A program made the translations under genes and the position numbers. Shown here piece by piece: positions 8,787-17,033 of a DNA stretch of 64,000 bases. Source of the stretch: Planctomycetaceae bacterium. Its GTDB lineage: Bacteria > Planctomycetota > Planctomycetia > Gemmatales > Gemmataceae. The notes below the pieces were generated by a model. The model did not search any database, was not told the DNA's origin, and saw only the letters and a program-made list of their open reading frames with translations. The DNA is taken from contig PNLP01000023.1 of the NCBI GenBank assembly GCA_013823135.1, forward strand, positions 35,121 to 99,120, in the 5' to 3' direction. Each line of letters starts with the position of its first letter. Position 1 is the first letter of the stretch.

Positions 8787-9226
8787 GGTGCGTCCTTCAT
8801 TTGCTCGGTGTCGTTCTCAGCCGCTCCATACTACCCGCCTGACTGTCCGCGGGACAACAACCCGCCAGTGGAATAATGACGCTCGTCTTGTGAATGGCCA
8901 ACCGTGATGGAGCAAGAACACGCGTCAACGGCCCCGGAACAAGTCCGGAAAGTCGCGGAAAGCGGGATGTTTTGGCGAGCGGGGGACATAAGTCCCCCGA
9001 GGTGTGAGCGAAGACAAAGAACTCGGGGGGCTCACGCACCCCCGCTCGCCAAGCGTCGAAGTGTTCCCCTGATTCTTCTGACACTGGCCTTCACCAGCCC
9101 AGTTCCTACAATCCACTGTTCCAATAACTGCACCCCGGCACACAACCGGCTGATGCGAGGGTAACCACCCGATCGCAGGCCGGCCAGGGGTCACAGCAGC
9201 CGCCTTGTTGCGGCAGAAGGCATCAC
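8787..9226. other. Intergenic region with hairpin repeat
   Basis: 440 bases without a confident gene. It holds the hairpin at 8974-9050, the presumed leader of rplC, and a short reading frame from 8907 that runs into the repeat after about 24 codons. No promoter could be assigned with confidence. Confidence 0.5.
8974..9050. repeat. GGCGAGCGGGG-family hairpin
   Basis: Inverted arms GGCGAGCGGGGGACATAAGT and ...CTCACGCACCCCCGCTCGCC enclose a 23-nt loop that contains GAAGACAAAGAA. The loop is similar to that of the copy at 4843-4932 (AAAGACAAAGA), which shows common origin. Upstream of rplC. Confidence 0.65.
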
Positions 9227-10126
9227 ATGTCCCTCGGTCTGATCGGCGTCAAACTCGGTATGTCGCAGGTGTTCGTCGGCGATGGAACGGTCGAACCCGT
9301 CACCATCCTGCAACTCGGACCCTGCCCCGTTCTCCAGATCAAGCACCCGACCACGAAGAGCGATCGGGGCGAAGTTCGCAAGGACGGCTACGCTGCCGTT
9401 CAACTCGGCTTCAAGGACAAGCCCCGAAAAGCGGCTACCCGACCCGAGCAAGGGCACGTCGCGGCGAACCTGAAGTCGAAGCGGAAGGATGCCCGCCAGA
9501 AGGCCGGCGTCGTGCTTCCCCCGAAGGCCGACTGCGAACCGCAGCGCCACGTTCGCGAGTTCCGACTCGACAAGGGGATCGGGTTCGTCACCAAGGCGGA
9601 ATGCACCGCGGCCGAAGCCAAGCTCACGCTCGAACGCGTCAAACCTACCGGCGACATCAAGCAGCCTTTCCAGGCCTACGCCGACGACATGGTGCTGAAG
9701 GTTGGCCAGGTGCTCACCGTCAACGACGTGTTCAAGGATGTGCTCGCGGTCGATGTCATCGGCACCTCGAAGGGCCGCGGCACGACGGGCGTTATGAAGA
9801 AATGGAACTTCGCCGGTCTGCCGGCAGCCCACGGCTCGAAGAAGAACCACCGCCAGCCCGGTTCGACCTCGTCGCTCGCCAGCAACCGCGGTAGCGGTCG
9901 CCCGAAGAAGGGCCGCAGCCTGGCCGGTCGCTACGGTGCCGAACGGGTGACCATCCGTAACCTCGCAGTTGTTCAGATCGACACCGAGAACAACCTGTTG
10001 CTCATCCGTGGCGGCATCCCGGGATACAACGGCTCGGTGGTCATGGTTCGCCCCACGAACAAGGTCGGCCCCGGCTCGCCGAAGTCCAAGACCAAGAAGA
10101 TCGAAGCCGTCGCCAAGAAGAAGTGA
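9227..10126 (+). CDS. rplC: 50S ribosomal protein L3
   Basis: 299 residues; start ATG 9227 with AGAAGG upstream. Recognised by LGLIGVKLGMSQVF at the N-terminus and the L3 signature region DVIGTSKGRGTTGVMKKWNF, then AAHGSKKNHRQPGS and LLLIRGGIPGYNGSVVMVRP. L3 binds 23S rRNA near the peptidyl-transferase centre. It is about 90 residues longer than the E. coli protein, mostly through charged insertions between residues 45 and 120 and a Lys-rich tail. The gene stands alone: no rpsJ before it and no rplD/rplW/rplB after it, unlike the usual S10 operon. A hairpin follows directly. Confidence 0.95.
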   Translation: MSLGLIGVKLGMSQVFVGDGTVEPVTILQLGPCPVLQIKHPTTKSDRGEVRKDGYAAVQLGFKDKPRKAATRPEQGHVAANLKSKRKDARQKAGVVLPPKADCEPQRHVREFRLDKGIGFVTKAECTAAEAKLTLERVKPTGDIKQPFQAYADDMVLKVGQVLTVNDVFKDVLAVDVIGTSKGRGTTGVMKKWNFAGLPAAHGSKKNHRQPGSTSSLASNRGSGRPKKGRSLAGRYGAERVTIRNLAVVQIDTENNLLLIRGGIPGYNGSVVMVRPTNKVGPGSPKSKTKKIEAVAKKK

Positions 10127-10143
10127 TTGAAGCCGGAATCGTG

Positions 10144-10210
10144 GCGAGCCACGGGTTTATCCCCGTGGCTTTCTCATTTCCAGACCATGGGGATAAACCC
10201 CGTGGCTCGC
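10144..10210. terminator. Hairpin between convergent rplC and response-regulator genes
   Basis: GCGAGCCACGGGTTTATCCCC at the left pairs with its complement ending at 10210, with a single-base bulge. It lies 18 nt after the rplC stop and 6 nt before the end of the opposing gene, so it can serve both. The sequence differs from the GGCGAGCGGGG family. Confidence 0.65.
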
Positions 10211-10215
10211 AGACT

Positions 10216-11667
10216 TTACGCGGATTTCAACCCTTCGCCCGGTTCTGGACGGTCCGTGACAACACGATCCAGAGACAGACCCAACTCGCGGAGTTTCGTC
10301 CGCAGCGTCGTCCGATTGATCCCCAGCAAGTCGCTTGCCTGAGCCTGATGCCCGTGGGTGTGGCGCAGCGCCCGGGCGAACAGTTCACGCTCAACGAGTG
10401 CGACGACACGGCTGTGAACGTCGCCGTCGCCGTCGCGCAGCATGGCTTCGATGGTTGCCGTCAGGTCGAATGGAGGCGAGGCGTCCGCGACCCGAATCAC
10501 GTCGGGCGAGGATGGGTTCACGTCGATTCCGGGAAGGTCGGAAGGGAGCAGGGTTCGCCCGACTGTCTGGTACACGGCCGCCTGAATGCAGTTCTGTAAC
10601 TGGCGGACATTGCCGGGCCAGTAATACTGCTGGAGCAAGTCGAGCGATTCCGGGGCGAAGCCGCGAACATCGCGATTCGACTCACGGGCGAAGCGATACA
10701 GGAAGTGGTGCGCCAGTTCCGGGATATCCTCCTTCCGCTCGCGGAGCGGGGGGACGTGAATCGTGGCCACCTTCAGGCGGTAGTAGAGGTCGTTGCGGAA
10801 CTGGCCGGTGGCGATGAGTTGGTCGAGGTTCTGGTTCGTCGCCGTCAGAACGCGGACGTGAGTGTTGATCGGTTGGTTACCGCCGACTCGCTCGAACCGC
10901 TGCTCTTGAATCAACCGAAGGATTTTCGCCTGGACGGGCAGGGGCATGTCGCCAATTTCGTCGAGGAGCAGGGTGCCGTCGCCGCACTGCTCGAACCGCC
11001 CAACTCGCTGGCGATCGGCCCCGGTGAAGGCTCCCTGTTCGTGCCCGAATAGCTCGCTCTCCACGAGCCCTTCCGGGATGGCTGCGCAGTTAATCGCGAG
11101 GAATCGCTTGTGAGCCCGCCGGCTATGCTGGTAGATCGCCCGCGCGACCAGTTCCTTCCCCGTGCCGCTTTCGCCCAGAATGAGGACATTCACGTCCTGC
11201 GGGGCGATGCGGCCAATCTGCTTGCACATTTCCTGCATCACCTCGGATCGACCGACTATACGGTCGGTCGAGTCGTCGGGGAAGATGGCCGGTTCGCGGA
11301 TGAAGCGGGCGGCCTCGAACGCCCGGTCGAGCAGGCGTGCCATGCGTTCGAGGTCGGTCGATTTGGCAAGGTAGTCGAATGCTCCGCGTTTCATCACCTC
11401 GATGGCGGTTTCGGTCGTTCCATTCTCGGTGATGAAAATGACGGGCCGTTTCGGGTCGGCTGTTCGAATCTGCTCAAACAAGTCGAGGCCGGAGCCATCC
11501 GGCAGGTGGAGGTCGAGGACAATCACGTCCGGCTGTTCTTCGCGAATGCGCTGCCAGCCTTCCGCAACACTCCGGGCCGTCAGCACCTCGACCTCGGGCG
11601 ACGTGAATACGTTGCGGAACGAATGACAGATGACCGGTTCGTCATCGACAACCAGCAACTTCGCCAC
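10216..11667 (-). CDS. Sigma-54-dependent response regulator, NtrC type
   Basis: 483 residues with the three NtrC parts. Receiver (1-120): LLVVDDE acidic pair, VIVLDLHLP phospho-acceptor Asp, and a KS/T switch Lys near 104. AAA+ domain (about 140-370): Walker A GESGTGKE, the sigma-54 contact loop GAFTGA, Walker B LLLDEIGD, and the PGNVRQLQN arginine region. C-terminal Fis-type HTH: QASDLLGINRTTLRTKLREL. It should activate sigma-54 promoters after phosphorylation by a histidine kinase. No kinase gene is adjacent, so it is an orphan here. A second protein of this class is encoded at 15352. Confidence 0.93.
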   Translation of the reverse strand: MAKLLVVDDEPVICHSFRNVFTSPEVEVLTARSVAEGWQRIREEQPDVIVLDLHLPDGSGLDLFEQIRTADPKRPVIFITENGTTETAIEVMKRGAFDYLAKSTDLERMARLLDRAFEAARFIREPAIFPDDSTDRIVGRSEVMQEMCKQIGRIAPQDVNVLILGESGTGKELVARAIYQHSRRAHKRFLAINCAAIPEGLVESELFGHEQGAFTGADRQRVGRFEQCGDGTLLLDEIGDMPLPVQAKILRLIQEQRFERVGGNQPINTHVRVLTATNQNLDQLIATGQFRNDLYYRLKVATIHVPPLRERKEDIPELAHHFLYRFARESNRDVRGFAPESLDLLQQYYWPGNVRQLQNCIQAAVYQTVGRTLLPSDLPGIDVNPSSPDVIRVADASPPFDLTATIEAMLRDGDGDVHSRVVALVERELFARALRHTHGHQAQASDLLGINRTTLRTKLRELGLSLDRVVTDRPEPGEGLKSA

Positions 11668-11858
11668 GGTTCACCCCCCTTGGGGAACTTCGTACCTGCC
11701 CGGCGGGATCACTTCAATACCAACTATACCGCAGAGACGTAGCCTGCTTGCAGGCCGATTTCCAGCTCAGGTGGTACCGTTGCAATCCGAGTCGCCCCTC
11801 CCAGATTCAACGCTGTGGGAGGGGGAGAAGTTGGTGGGTTTGCGGGAGATTTTTCGGA

Positions 11859-13229
11859 TCACTCGGTTCGACGTTCGGCTGCGGGAATGTGGATCAAGGA
11901 CAGTGTGACCACATCCCACGCCTTCACTCCGGGGCGGGTCGAATTCCAGGTCACATACAAGTCGGCTCCGTCCGGCGAGAGGGCATAGCTGTAGGTGCCA
12001 ACCGGCGCGACGCCGTGCGTGTCCTTGTAGTAAGGATGCAAGAACGCGATCACCTTCTTGGTCTTGGACTTCGTGTCGTACTGCACAACGGGCGAGCCAT
12101 CCTTGTCGGCACCGCCGTGTGCGCCGGGGATGTAGTACAGGTAGCGCCCTGTGGGGTCGATCTTCAACGCGGTGATGTAGCCCACCTTGCCCACCGCGGC
12201 GAGCCCGAGTTGCGTCACCTTCTCGGTCTTCGTGTCGAACGCGTACAACTCGGGAATCCCCTTCTGGCCCGACGACACCGTGTAAACGATTCCGTCCTTC
12301 GTCTCGTCCGACGCGGCCCGCAACCCGATCTCGCCAGGGATCTTGACCGGGTCGCCGCCCTTTGCGGGATCGTAGCGCATGAACGAGCCGCCGCTGGCCT
12401 GCATGTAGTAAACGCGCCCCGTGGACTTCGCGAAGATCATGGCTCGCGGCGGGCCGTCGGGCACGTCGCACAGCACCTTCTTTTTCTCCACGTCGTAAGC
12501 GAAGAAGTGGACGCTGTTCCCTTCGTCCTTCCCCTCGCCGGGGGCGGTTCCGCCGTAGTAGATGAGGCGTTCGGGGTCGAGGATCCCCGTCGGGATGCAG
12601 TGCTTCGGAACCGGCCCGTGCGCGACCGCCTCGGACTTCCCGGTCTTGGGATCGACGCGAATGATCCAGTCGCCCTTGTAGTGGTACTGGTCCGTGGTCA
12701 CTCGCGTGGAACCGCGATGCGTGCCGAAGTAGATCGCGCCGTCCTTCCCCACCGAAAGCGTCGTGTGAATCTTGCCGGGGGCGTAGTGACCCTCTGGCAT
12801 TGCAAGGAGTTTCTGCACGTCGATGAGCTGGCGGAACGCCTTCTTCGCAGGGTCGTATTCGTAAACGAACGCAGTGCCGGCCGGTGCTTTGTGGTCGCCA
12901 ACGGATGCGTAATACTTGCCATCGGCGAAGACGCTTTCACCCCAGGTGGACCACGGGTTCCCCGCGTAGGTTTGGCCCGGGTAGTACGCGAAGTCGATGG
13001 TCGGGGCGACCTTCGCAACCGTCACGCCTTCCTGAAGAGTGACGCCCTCGGGCACCTTGATGAACACATCAGATGTGTCGGTGACGATTGCCTTGCCGCC
13101 GGGAAGTTCCGGAGCCTTCCACTCGGCGGCCTTCTTCTTCTGGCCAGCGATTGTGGTGGATGTGATCGGCATCGCAGCGACGACACACGCCGCAATGCTG
13201 AATGCCAGGAGGGAGAGGAAACGAGGCAT
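11859..13229 (-). CDS. Secreted beta-propeller-like protein
   Basis: 456 residues with an N-terminal signal (FLSLLAFSIAACVVAAM). The body is a series of beta-blade-like repeats (KIHTTLSVGKDGAIYFGTHR, TGRVYYMQASGGSFMRYDPA, TGRYLYYIPGAHGGADKDGS), as in SMP-30/NHL or YVTN-type propellers, but no catalytic residue set is visible. It lies 37 nt downstream of the CRTAC1-like gene on the same strand, so the two form a likely operon of secreted propellers. Function unknown. The C-terminus (TLSLIHIPAAERRTE) is unusual, but its DNA does not match a sequencing adapter. Confidence 0.7.
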   Translation of the reverse strand: MPRFLSLLAFSIAACVVAAMPITSTTIAGQKKKAAEWKAPELPGGKAIVTDTSDVFIKVPEGVTLQEGVTVAKVAPTIDFAYYPGQTYAGNPWSTWGESVFADGKYYASVGDHKAPAGTAFVYEYDPAKKAFRQLIDVQKLLAMPEGHYAPGKIHTTLSVGKDGAIYFGTHRGSTRVTTDQYHYKGDWIIRVDPKTGKSEAVAHGPVPKHCIPTGILDPERLIYYGGTAPGEGKDEGNSVHFFAYDVEKKKVLCDVPDGPPRAMIFAKSTGRVYYMQASGGSFMRYDPAKGGDPVKIPGEIGLRAASDETKDGIVYTVSSGQKGIPELYAFDTKTEKVTQLGLAAVGKVGYITALKIDPTGRYLYYIPGAHGGADKDGSPVVQYDTKSKTKKVIAFLHPYYKDTHGVAPVGTYSYALSPDGADLYVTWNSTRPGVKAWDVVTLSLIHIPAAERRTE

Positions 13230-13266
13230 GGTGGGTTCCGTGTTGAGAGCCGCTTGCGGCTCGGGT

Positions 13267-14898
13267 TCATTCCTTCACTTCCAACACCTGGTTCGCTTTC
13301 ACGCCGGGCTTGTCGATGGTGGCCTTGCCGCCCGGCAACGTAACACGGACATCGACCGTTGTTGCGTCGCCCAGACCAAAGTGCGCAACCGGTAACTGAC
13401 CGCTTGCGTAGCCATAACCAATGCCGATTTCGTGGTGGCCCAACAACGATTCCGGCACGCCCAACTTCCCCGCTGCGAACACCGAAACCTTCGCGCCGAT
13501 CCCCATGCGGTTGGACGTCTTGCCGGTGACACGAACATCGAGCCAGGCTTTCGTCGCCGAGGTGTTCCGCAACAGGCGGCTGTGGTTGCCCGTGAACCAG
13601 TTGATCAGGAACAGGTCAATGCGGCCGTCGCCGTCGTAGTCGCACGATGGGCCGGCGGGGTAGTAAGCGTTCGCTTTCGCCACGGGCCACGTCGGTTCGA
13701 ACCGTGGCAGTCCATCGCGGATACCCGTGTGCCGGTAGATCAGCGGGGTCGCCTTTCCCTCCACCAGATGCGCGGCCGAGATGTAGATGTCCGGCCAGCC
13801 GTCGTTGTCGAAATCCTGCACCTCGACGTGCGGGCAGCGTACCGGCACTGTGTCACCCAGACCGACGTCCTTCGTCACGTCGCGGAACTGAGGCACGCCG
13901 TCCTTCACGCCGTCGTTGATGTAAACGCGGTTGCGAGCCTTCATGCTGTGGATCGACAACACCAGATCGAGGCGACCATCGCGGTTCAGGTCCGCGAAGC
14001 AGGCTCCGCATGGCCAGTCTTCGCCATCGAGCGGCTTCCACGCGAAGACCGCCGCCAGTTCGGTTGCCTCGCGATACTTGCCGTCCTTCGCAGAGAGGAA
14101 CAGCTTGTTTGAGTGCGGGACGAACACATCGGGGCGGCCGTCGTCGTTCACATCCGCGACCGCGACACCGAGGCCGAATACGTTCTCAGGTAAGCCGACG
14201 TCTTTCGTCACGTCGCGGAACTTCAGCCCGCCTTCGTTGCGGAATAGCGTGGTTCGTGGCTTCGCGGTGAACTTGTCCTCGATCACGAGCAGGTCGAGTA
14301 AGCCGTCGTTGTCGTAATCGAGCACGGCGACGTTGCGGGCCGACAGCAGCGATTCCGGGCACGCACCGCAGTCCTTGCCGATATCCACGAACTTCCCGCC
14401 GTCGTTCTTGAGGAGCGCACTCCGCCGGCTGACTGCCGATGCCTGCGGTTCCTCGGTCTTCTTCCCTTTGTTTCGGGCGTTGTTGGCGACGTACAACTCG
14501 GAGCGGCCGTCGTTATCCAGATCGGCGAACACGGCACCGCTGGTGCGGCCGTACATCTTCGCGGGTGTATCGGCGACAACCTCGAAAGTGCCATCTCCGC
14601 GATTGCGGAACAGCACCGACGCCACCGGCCCGGCTGCCGGCTTGTATTCCGCGTTCGGGCGGTCGCAGAACCCACCGACGAACAGGTCCGGCTTCCCGTC
14701 GCCGTCGAAGTCGCCCCACGCGCCACCATGGCCCATCAACCCAGCAAGCGGTGCGACCATCCCCGCTTTCTCGGTCATGTCGTCGAACGCGATCGCGGGT
14801 GCGTCGGGCGGCGCGGCTACGCTTCGCCGAGTCGCTTCGGGAATGGTGGATAGCGCAGCACAGCCGAACAGAACGCAGCAGTACATCTTGCGGGTCAT
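13267..14898 (-). CDS. CRTAC1-like FG-GAP/VCBS propeller with ASPIC/UnbV domain
   Basis: 543 residues, signal-like N-terminus, then repeated calcium-loop motifs of FG-GAP blades: DFDGDGKPD, DLDNDGRSE, DYDNDGLLD, DVNDDGRPD, DLNRDGRLD, DFDNDGWPD and DYDGDGRID. The C-terminus (VTGKTSNRMGIGAKVSV ... LPGGKATID) matches the ASPIC/UnbV domain that caps CRTAC1-type proteins. Such proteins are exported and thought to bind surfaces or carbohydrate; the ligand here is unknown. It heads a two-gene unit with the propeller at 11859. Confidence 0.85.
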   Translation of the reverse strand: MTRKMYCCVLFGCAALSTIPEATRRSVAAPPDAPAIAFDDMTEKAGMVAPLAGLMGHGGAWGDFDGDGKPDLFVGGFCDRPNAEYKPAAGPVASVLFRNRGDGTFEVVADTPAKMYGRTSGAVFADLDNDGRSELYVANNARNKGKKTEEPQASAVSRRSALLKNDGGKFVDIGKDCGACPESLLSARNVAVLDYDNDGLLDLLVIEDKFTAKPRTTLFRNEGGLKFRDVTKDVGLPENVFGLGVAVADVNDDGRPDVFVPHSNKLFLSAKDGKYREATELAAVFAWKPLDGEDWPCGACFADLNRDGRLDLVLSIHSMKARNRVYINDGVKDGVPQFRDVTKDVGLGDTVPVRCPHVEVQDFDNDGWPDIYISAAHLVEGKATPLIYRHTGIRDGLPRFEPTWPVAKANAYYPAGPSCDYDGDGRIDLFLINWFTGNHSRLLRNTSATKAWLDVRVTGKTSNRMGIGAKVSVFAAGKLGVPESLLGHHEIGIGYGYASGQLPVAHFGLGDATTVDVRVTLPGGKATIDKPGVKANQVLEVKE

Positions 14899-15351
14899 GT
14901 TTCACCTCGGTCGTTGATGGTACCATGTGAAGGCGGAGACTCCACGACGATCTCCCGCGTACAGGTCGTTGAGTCACTTTTTGCTTGTGACTTGCGCGCA
15001 CTAATTGCCCCCATGCCAACTCGGACGAACGAGTTCGCAAGTGGTCTGAAGTGGGTGGAATCACGACCGAATTCTCCATTGTGACCTTCCTACCAATCCG
15101 CTCAATCGATTCGCAAACTGATATCTCATAACAGATTGCAATACATAAACACAGTAACAATAATCAAATAATATGACATATGAGCCATTATAATTTGACT
15201 GACAAAATCTTGCCGAGTCGATCTGTCACCTCAGAATTCTGTCGCGGAAGGTATCTTTAATCCGACAAGAATCGTGGATTTTCCTCTCGTGGAATGAACT
15301 AAACTAGGCACTGTAGGAAGCCGCTCCGGACCGAATGGAACCAGACGGGAC
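14899..15351. other. AT-rich intergenic region left of the bilin cassette
   Basis: 453 bases between divergent genes. The stretch 15120-15200 is strikingly AT-rich (for example AATCAAATAATATGACATAT) in an otherwise GC-rich window. It must hold the promoters of the CRTAC1-like gene and the sigma-54 activator, but I could not assign -35/-10 or -24/-12 pairs with confidence. No gene was found. Confidence 0.55.
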
Positions 15352-16770
15352 GTGGCAACAATTCTCGCGATCGACGACGATCCCGCACTCCTGTACTCCT
15401 TGCGTGTACTGTTCGAGAAGCAGTCCCACACCTTCGTCGGAACGCCAAGCCCAGAAGAGGCATTGAAACTGCTCCGGGAGGTTCACCCGGATGTCGTGTT
15501 TTGTGATATCCATCTTCAGCACTTGAGCGGGCTCGACATCCTCCACCGGATTCACGAGATCGACGCGACCGTCCCGGTTGTGATGATTACCGGTGAACAA
15601 TCAAGCGACCTCGCGATTATGTCGAACGCTCAGGGAGCGTTCGATTTCCTCCCGAAGCCACTGACCTCAGAAGGATTGATCGAAGTCATCAACCGCGCTC
15701 TGACCGCAGCCCGGTTGGCCCGCGAGCCGGCGGCCGTCTCGCTCGCCCCTGGCCACACGGGCGGCTCGGCAATGGTCGGGCGCTGCCCTGCGATGCAGGA
15801 TGTGTATCGGGCCATCGGTCGCGTCGCAACGCAGCGAGCAACCGTCCTCATCCTTGGCGAGTCCGGGACCGGGAAGGAACTCGTCGCCCGCGCGATCCAC
15901 CAGCATTCCGGGCGGGCCGACAAGCCTTTCATCACCGTGAATTGCGCGGCGATGCCCGAAACACTCCTCGAAAGCGAGTTGTTCGGCCACGAAAAGGGAG
16001 CGTTCACGGGTGCCGACCGCAAACGCACCGGGAAGTTCGAACAGGCCAGTGGTGGCACGTTGTTCCTCGACGAGATTGGGGAGACGACGCCCGGCACGCA
16101 GGTGAAACTCCTCCGGGTTCTGCAAGAACAAGCATTCCAACGAGTTGGTGGGGAAGAGACGGTCCACACCGACTCGCGGGTGATCGCAGCCACGAACCGC
16201 GACCTCGCGGGGATGGCCCAAACCGGCCGGTTCCGCGTCGATCTGTTCTACCGGCTTGCCGGGTACACGATCCCACTTCCACCACTCCGCGACCGTGGCG
16301 ACGACCTCATTCTCCTCGTTCAACATTTTCTCGCTGCGTTCCAGACCGAACTGGGGTCGTCCGTCCACGGACTGACCGCGGACGCCGTCGCCCAGCTTCG
16401 TAGGTATTCGTGGCCCGGTAACCTGCGAGAACTTCAGGGTGTTCTGCGGAAGGCAGTTCTCCGCGCGTCAGGGCCGGTTCTCACGGCGGATCTGCTCGAA
16501 TTCCAGCCTTCTGGCGTTCATGCGTTCCCGATTCGTCAAGCCGCCACCGAGGAGGACACTTCCGAGTTCGTCGCGGCGAGATTGGCCGTCGGATCGAAGA
16601 ACCTTTACGCCGAGTGGCTCGCCCGCACCGAACCGGAATTGTTCCGCCTCGTGCTCGCTCACTTCCACGGGAACATCACCCAGGCAGCCGAAGCCCTCGG
16701 TATCAACCGAATGACCCTTCGCGGGCGCATCCGCCAGTTTGGATTGCAACCAACTGGCTCGACAAGTTAA
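15352..16770 (+). CDS. Sigma-54-dependent response regulator next to the bilin operon
   Basis: 472 residues from a GTG at 15352. Receiver domain: ILAIDDD, VVFCDIHLQH (Asp near 52), PVVMITGE and the Lys in FLPKPL. AAA+ domain: GESGTGKE, GAFTGA sigma-54 loop, LFLDEIGE, and WPGNLRELQ. Fis-like HTH at the C-terminus: QAAEALGINRMTLRGRIRQF. A near-consensus sigma-54 promoter stands 156 nt downstream of its stop, ahead of the kinase/bilin operon, so this protein is the likely local activator. The hybrid phytochrome at 25700 and the sensor at 18167 are candidate upstream partners; that link is inference from proximity. Confidence 0.93.
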   Translation: MATILAIDDDPALLYSLRVLFEKQSHTFVGTPSPEEALKLLREVHPDVVFCDIHLQHLSGLDILHRIHEIDATVPVVMITGEQSSDLAIMSNAQGAFDFLPKPLTSEGLIEVINRALTAARLAREPAAVSLAPGHTGGSAMVGRCPAMQDVYRAIGRVATQRATVLILGESGTGKELVARAIHQHSGRADKPFITVNCAAMPETLLESELFGHEKGAFTGADRKRTGKFEQASGGTLFLDEIGETTPGTQVKLLRVLQEQAFQRVGGEETVHTDSRVIAATNRDLAGMAQTGRFRVDLFYRLAGYTIPLPPLRDRGDDLILLVQHFLAAFQTELGSSVHGLTADAVAQLRRYSWPGNLRELQGVLRKAVLRASGPVLTADLLEFQPSGVHAFPIRQAATEEDTSEFVAARLAVGSKNLYAEWLARTEPELFRLVLAHFHGNITQAAEALGINRMTLRGRIRQFGLQPTGSTS

Positions 16771-16925
16771 ATTACCGGCTAGTTTTTCGCCACCGGCATT
16801 TCGTTAGCCGCACATCGACCACACACTCATCCCAACCTTCACCTCGAACTCGCGGCACGGTTCAAAACTTCTGCCTGAGTTGCAAGCATTTCTCGATTCC
16901 AGTGAAATTCATTTGTTGCTCATCT

Positions 16926-16941
16926 CGGCACCGTTGTTGCA
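16926..16941 (+). promoter_or_regulatory. Sigma-54 (-24/-12) promoter candidate
   Basis: CGGCACC-GTTG-TTGCA compared with the consensus TGGCACG-N4-TTGCA: GG and GC are exactly ten bases apart and 10 of 12 conserved bases agree. It lies 93 nt before the first gene of the operon and just after a gene for a GAFTGA-type activator. The upstream 100 bases contain ATTTC-N11-GAAAT, a possible activator site. Confidence 0.7.
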
Positions 16942-17033
16942 TTAAGACGTCCATACGCTTTCCAACACTCCGATCAGACAGCAGAACCTCTCCTTGGTGA
17001 AGCTGACTGTTCGCCCACGGACCAGAAAGCAAA

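Noticed and set aside
8907..8975. Short frame MEQEHASTAPEQVRKVAESG before the hairpin at 8974
   Set aside because: Too short and running into the repeat; it may be a gene remnant but cannot be supported.
11859..11910. C-terminus TLSLIHIPAAERRTE of the propeller protein resembles the translated Nextera adapter (LSLIHISEPTR)
   Set aside because: The DNA (CTGTCCTTGATCCACATTCC) differs from the adapter at several bases and no assembly break is seen.
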